The notes under the pieces: generated by a model
What the model saw: only the letters and a program-made list of their open reading frames with translations
Databases searched by the model: none
Told to the model about the DNA's origin: nothing
From: Alviniconcha marisindica
Taxonomy: Eukaryota > Mollusca > Gastropoda > Provannidae
Direction: 5' to 3'
Assembly: GCA_018857735.1 (NCBI GenBank)
Contig: JABMCL010003304.1
Location: 605,501 to 669,500 of the forward strand
DNA: 64,000 nt
Position numbers and translations under genes: made by a program
Part shown: positions 60,250 through 64,000 of the stretch, piece by piece
Numbering within the stretch: position 1 is the stretch's first letter
Layout: each line of letters starts with the position of its first letter

Positions 60250-60726
60250 ATGAGTGACAATGCTAGTCCGACTACAGGTCGATCGTTTGACAGTAAAACA
60301 CCAGTTGAACTGTCCCCGCTCGACCTGAAAGTTTACCTCGACGGACGGAGTCACAATCCTCCGGGTCCCGGCCGCCTGGTCTCAGTGCGGCACAAACTGA
60401 AGAAAAGTTATCGAGCCAAGTTTTCCGTCTCATCAGTCTTGTAAGTTTAGTTCAGTTGAAGATGGTATCTGTGCACCTGGAAAAGCCTGTAAGTTCTGTC
60501 TCAGTCCGTCAGAAGTTCCCCCACCGTTGTCTCTGCGAAACTACAGCTTCCAGTGTTCGTCTCGGATCATTGAGACAGATTCACGTCCGGCTTTCAAGGT
60601 ATATCGTCGATCGATTTCTCTTTCAACCCCTTCTTTCCCCAGGCGGATCGATGGTGGTGTGGTGTCATTGCCTTTGTTCCCGCAGATGAGTATCTCAAGC
60701 TCCTCAACACGTTAGATCTTGGCTGA
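60250..60726 (+). CDS. candidate 122-residue protein in three exons with very short introns
   Basis: Exons 60250-60440, 60505-60598 and 60643-60726 are joined by GT-AG introns of 64 and 44 nt. The phases match, and one frame stays open from ATG to TGA. The predicted protein starts MSDNASPTTGRSFDSK, passes through RHKLKKSYRAKFS and ends DEYLKLLNTLDLG. The sequence is CG-rich and codon-like, and each intron has a pyrimidine-rich 3' end (ttctttccccag for the second). It lies inside the presumed first intron of the EF-hand gene. I recognise no domain. The introns are far smaller than others in this window, so it may be a chance assembly of open frames. Confidence 0.3.
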
Positions 60727-61025
60727 GACTGACGCTTGCAAGTCACTTGTTATTGTTGCTTTGCCCGCCAATCTCGTATATACTCAGCGGTCTGTGATTT
60801 CCTTTGAATCCAGCATGTCCAGGAGTTGTAATAGGAGTCTTCGGATGGGTGGATGTCGAACATCGACACATGCCCGTCTGGACTTTACGTTCCACTTGTA
60901 TAAAGCTCGCTGAATCTGTGAGGATGACGGCATGTGTGGTCTGGTCGTCCGGGTGAGTGGCACAGATCAGTCAGTGGCACAGATAAAAAATAAAATAAAA
61001 CAATGCCGCACAAACCGAGTGCATG

Positions 61026-61036
61026 GTGTGTGTGTG

Positions 61037-61102
<66 letters not shown>

Positions 61103-61140
61103 CAAAGAGAGAGAGAGAGAGAGTGTGTGTGTGTGTGTGT
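61026..61140. repeat. (GT)n and (GA)n microsatellite
   Basis: GT tract at about 61026-61101, then a short GA tract, then GT again to 61140. Confidence 0.97.
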
Positions 61141-62540
61141 GCTGATATTGCGGTCAGCGTTAGTAATCTATTGAACAAACCCAAATTTACGAGTACCTCG
61201 GAGCGAATATCCCATTTGAATAGGATCTATTCACTCTGTCGTCGTGTTTCTCAAGTTACTACCGACTTTGGAAACAAACGATGCAATAAAATCGGTTGTT
61301 CGGGCGAAAGTTTAACTGTATGTTATATAGTTTTAAATTGTTGTCAAACAACATTTATTTCAGTTCAATCGTTTGTATCAGTTGTAGTTTCATCTAAAAT
61401 ATTGAAACACTGCGTGTCTGTCACTGAGTGACTGTCTTGGCAGAAGCTTGCCTGAACTGCATATGCCATCTTGTCAAGTTTATCAGTATTGTATCCAATG
61501 AGTTTTGTTAAACCGTATGTTACCTGTCTTATAAACAAGCTCTCCTCGGGTTGCCCGCGCCGCGGTTGCACATGGTTGGGTCCCCTCTACTGACTGAGAT
61601 AATTTAGTCAAAGATGAAAGGGTGGTTTTGCATGCTTTACCTACTGCCAGTAGAATTCTCTCAGTCAGTAGCGGAGGGGACCTAAACATGTGCTTCAGAC
61701 GCGCTGATTTCTGCTTTTTTGGTCCATGGGGATTCATTTCAATTAAGTCTTACTGAATTTCCTTTCTGCCTTTTTGGTCCAAATTTGGGCTTCATTTCAT
61801 GCCAGTCAGTCTTAATTTCCCCTCTCGTGATTTCTGCCTTCTTGGTCCATTCGGCCTCATTTCAAGTTCAATTTCCCAACCAGTTTAGACAGGCTGACCA
61901 GCGGCATAAGAAAAAAGAAACTTGTGAAAAAGCATTACTGATGTTGTAGGTGATTTGATGACGTGTCAGTTGGCGGTTGACTCAGTGGATGTTAAATACC
62001 AAGTCACGATCAGTAGGCTAATCAGTCAACCTCACAAACTGCTGAAAGCGTAGTTACCGACCTGTGCACGTTATACTCGTACACAGAAAAACACATTCAG
62101 TGAAACACTATAAGATCACACTGGATAAATACATACACATTCCTTACTCTCCGGAAAGAGGCCCCACTTGACTAATGTTTCTCAGTGTGGCTTCGACTCC
62201 CAAAGTTCATCACAAGCAAACCTCTGGCTGACTTCCTTCCAGTCAGTCTAATTTCGATGCTGCTAGTCGTTACCGTCTTTCTCCCGCTCTCCCTTTCTCT
62301 CACGTTCCAGACTCGGTCTTTCTTTGGTCTCAGGCCGTGAAGCAAACCCACAGTGTAGTGGTACACGGCGAAGGCGGAAGAAAAAGCCTGCAAGTTCAGA
62401 GAGAGCTAGATGTAGGCTATACAGGTCAGCCACCGCGCAGACTGTGTGTTTATAGCCTACCTGAACGAAGGTATGTGTGAATGCCATCACATGCTTCCCT
62501 TGCCGATACTGCCGATACGCTTGCGTTCCAAATAGCTTGC
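61141..62540. other. right-hand intronic or intergenic DNA, no gene recognised
   Basis: It contains a local repeat of ttctgcctttttggtccat units at about 61708, 61765 and 61835, and paired similar segments around 61590 and 61660 (cagtagcggaggggac and its inverse). No domain-bearing frame was found. Confidence 0.5.
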
Positions 62541-62542
62541 AC

Positions 62543-62543
<1 letters not shown>

Positions 62544-62622
<79 letters not shown>
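62544..62622. repeat. (GA)n microsatellite
   Basis: About 39 uninterrupted GA units. The Ser/Leu-rich minus-strand frame across it is an artefact. Confidence 0.97.
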
Positions 62623-62627
<5 letters not shown>

Positions 62628-62922
62628 CGTGAACATAGTCGATAGGAGCCGGGAAGAGAGCAATAGCGGCCGGTACAGGTAACCGAGTGAGAAAGACAGC
62701 AGTCTGTGGTACAAGGCTGGAACTTGGAGCTGCCGGAGGGGCGGGACGGAAGGAGAGAGAGAGAGGGGGAGAGAGGAACTAGAGGCCAAAGTTGTAATAC
62801 GGGTAACTTGTGAAAACAACAGTGAAGCTATCTTCGAGTATAACATTAAAGCCGTAGGCCAGGATACAAGGGTGGATTTAGCCGGCAGAACTGTGTGCAA
62901 AGACATTTCAGTAATTGAAAAT

Positions 62923-63153
62923 CAACACTCAAGGGAGTTAATTATGGCTCGAAAGACGTCACACAAACACAACAACAAAGACCCAAGTTGCCTACGGTGA
63001 CTCTCACCTGGCATGCATCCTCTGGTGGAGTTTATATACCTTGTATTTACACGCATGCCCTGTGAGAGTTACCGTGGGCAACTTGGGTCTTTGTTGTTGT
63101 GTATGTGTTACGTATCACAGTTTCGAGCACTAATTAACTCCCTTGTGTGTTGC
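62923..63153. mobile_element. palindromic MITE-like element with inverted arms of about 95 bp
   Basis: The left arm starts caacactcaagggagttaat and includes acaacaacaaagacccaagt. The right arm is its near-exact reverse complement, ending attaactcccttgtgtgttg. A centre of about 40 bp contains gagtttatataccttgtatt. No coding capacity is present. Partial relatives occur at 33855, 40890, 41429 and, centre only, 28335-28450, so this is a dispersed non-autonomous family. Confidence 0.85.
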
Positions 63154-63479
63154 CTCTGCACGAGCGCTCTGGGCCTCGTTCTGTTTCAGACTGTTCATTT
63201 AATTTAAAGAAAAACATAAACAAAATAAAAAATCTGATGTAGGTATCTTCTTCTTATAAATAAATAATAGTCTCTTAGCGTTGTGTGTCTGTCCTCTGTC
63301 TGTGTCAACGCCATCAGTGATTTGGCGCGCGACCCGCTGAACTCGGATAAAACGGATAAAACTTGATGCTAGTGTGATCACGGGTTCCAGGCGAGATCAA
63401 GAGGAGGGAGGTGGAGCTGGACCCTCAAGTTAGCCCAGAAGAGATCATGAGCAGAGAGGTGGAGCTGGGCTGCGAAACG

Positions 63480-63715
63480 GTTGGACTTCTTTCGCTTCGG
63501 GTTGTTCCTCAACAGCAGTGCAACGGACATTGTCTTTGTGACTCTGCCCAAGCACGGCAGTTGAAACAGCTATTGCGCAGTGCGGACCACGGTCTCTCCG
63601 GTCTTTTTCGGTCGGTTTCCGCCGGCGGTCGAGCCTTCACTCTCTCGCCCTCTTCCCCGCCTGTCCCCGTCCCTAATAAGCAACTTCGCTTCTGTGGACG
63701 TAAAGCAATACGGTC
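63480..63715 (+). mobile_element. SINE family A copy, diverged, with conserved tail
   Basis: It contains the family tail gtccctaataagcaacttcg plus cttctgtggacgtaaagca. Upstream are diverged body segments (ttcgcttcgggttgttcctc, gacattgtctttgtgactct). The long open frames here (63411-63842 and 63580-63939) run through it and are not supported as genes. Confidence 0.6.
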
Positions 63716-64000
63716 AAGGTCATATGCACATGCCTATAGTATGGATAGCGCCTCTTTCGTTAATTACCACAATAACGCTAAAGATAGTGACTCACAGTGT
63801 TCAGTTCACACAGCCGTGGCAGCTGCTATCAACACTCGGTGAAATTTCTGCAGCACGCCGGCAAGAACTCCTTTGCGCGGCAGCCTTGATTAGGCTACTG
63901 TTTACTTGGCGTGCTGCCGAAAACTTACTGCATGTCTAATGGGCGACTTAGCTGCGGATCGCCCCGCTTGGTGGCGCTGGGCATATTTGGGGTTTTGACA

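Noticed and set aside
63411..63842. 143-codon open frame at the right end
   Set aside because: It crosses a SINE family A copy and its tail, and no domain was recognised.

Overview
The window looks like nuclear DNA of an invertebrate animal, most likely a mollusc (gastropod or other lophotrochozoan). It has intron-rich genes with canonical GT-AG junctions, abundant dinucleotide microsatellites, intronic minisatellites, tRNA-derived SINEs and a palindromic MITE-like family. Nothing prokaryotic is seen. The mollusc assignment is inferred from genome texture and gene content, not proven.

Four genes can be supported by exon-by-exon reading with consistent splice phases. (1) 893-15508, minus strand: the first six coding exons of a Sec14/CRAL-TRIO plus spectrin-repeat protein of the Trio/Dbl/SESTD1/PLEKHG4 type. 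A probable 5'UTR exon lies near 23862-24150 and the 3' part runs off the left edge. (2) 30966-39666, minus strand: a complete 13-exon axonemal dynein intermediate chain 2 gene (DNAI2, 603 aa). (3) 42411-56583, plus strand: a complete 19-exon AP-5 adaptor complex subunit zeta gene (AP5Z1, 861 aa). (4) 59453-60031, plus strand: the first coding exon of an EF-hand protein whose remaining exons are beyond the right edge or unrecognised. A fifth, much less certain 3-exon mini-gene with 64-nt and 44-nt introns lies at 60250-60726.

DNAI2 and AP5Z1 are head to head. The short divergent interval (about 42206-42410) contains a perfect palindromic CRE and a perfect palindromic ETS site, which suggests a bidirectional promoter. 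DNAI2 serves motile cilia and AP5Z1 serves late-endosomal sorting, so the pairing looks like shared promoter architecture, not a shared pathway.

The most unusual signal is a recurring pattern: tandem repeats beside exons whose units are degenerate copies of the exon edge together with its splice site. This is seen at the Sec14-gene exon 6 donor (about nine 100-bp copies), the DNAI2 exon 11 donor, the DNAI2 exon 4 acceptor, the AP5Z1 exon 6 acceptor and, on a 29-bp scale, the AP5Z1 exon 13 acceptor. AP5Z1 exon 7 also carries an in-frame 13-residue coding repeat. Other signals are a perfect 38-bp inverted repeat, a perfect 19-bp hairpin, a tandem array of hairpins, three SINE families (one with a strongly conserved 3' tail) and a palindromic MITE-like family. 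The remaining intergenic and intronic DNA is AT-rich and repeat-laden with no recognised genes.
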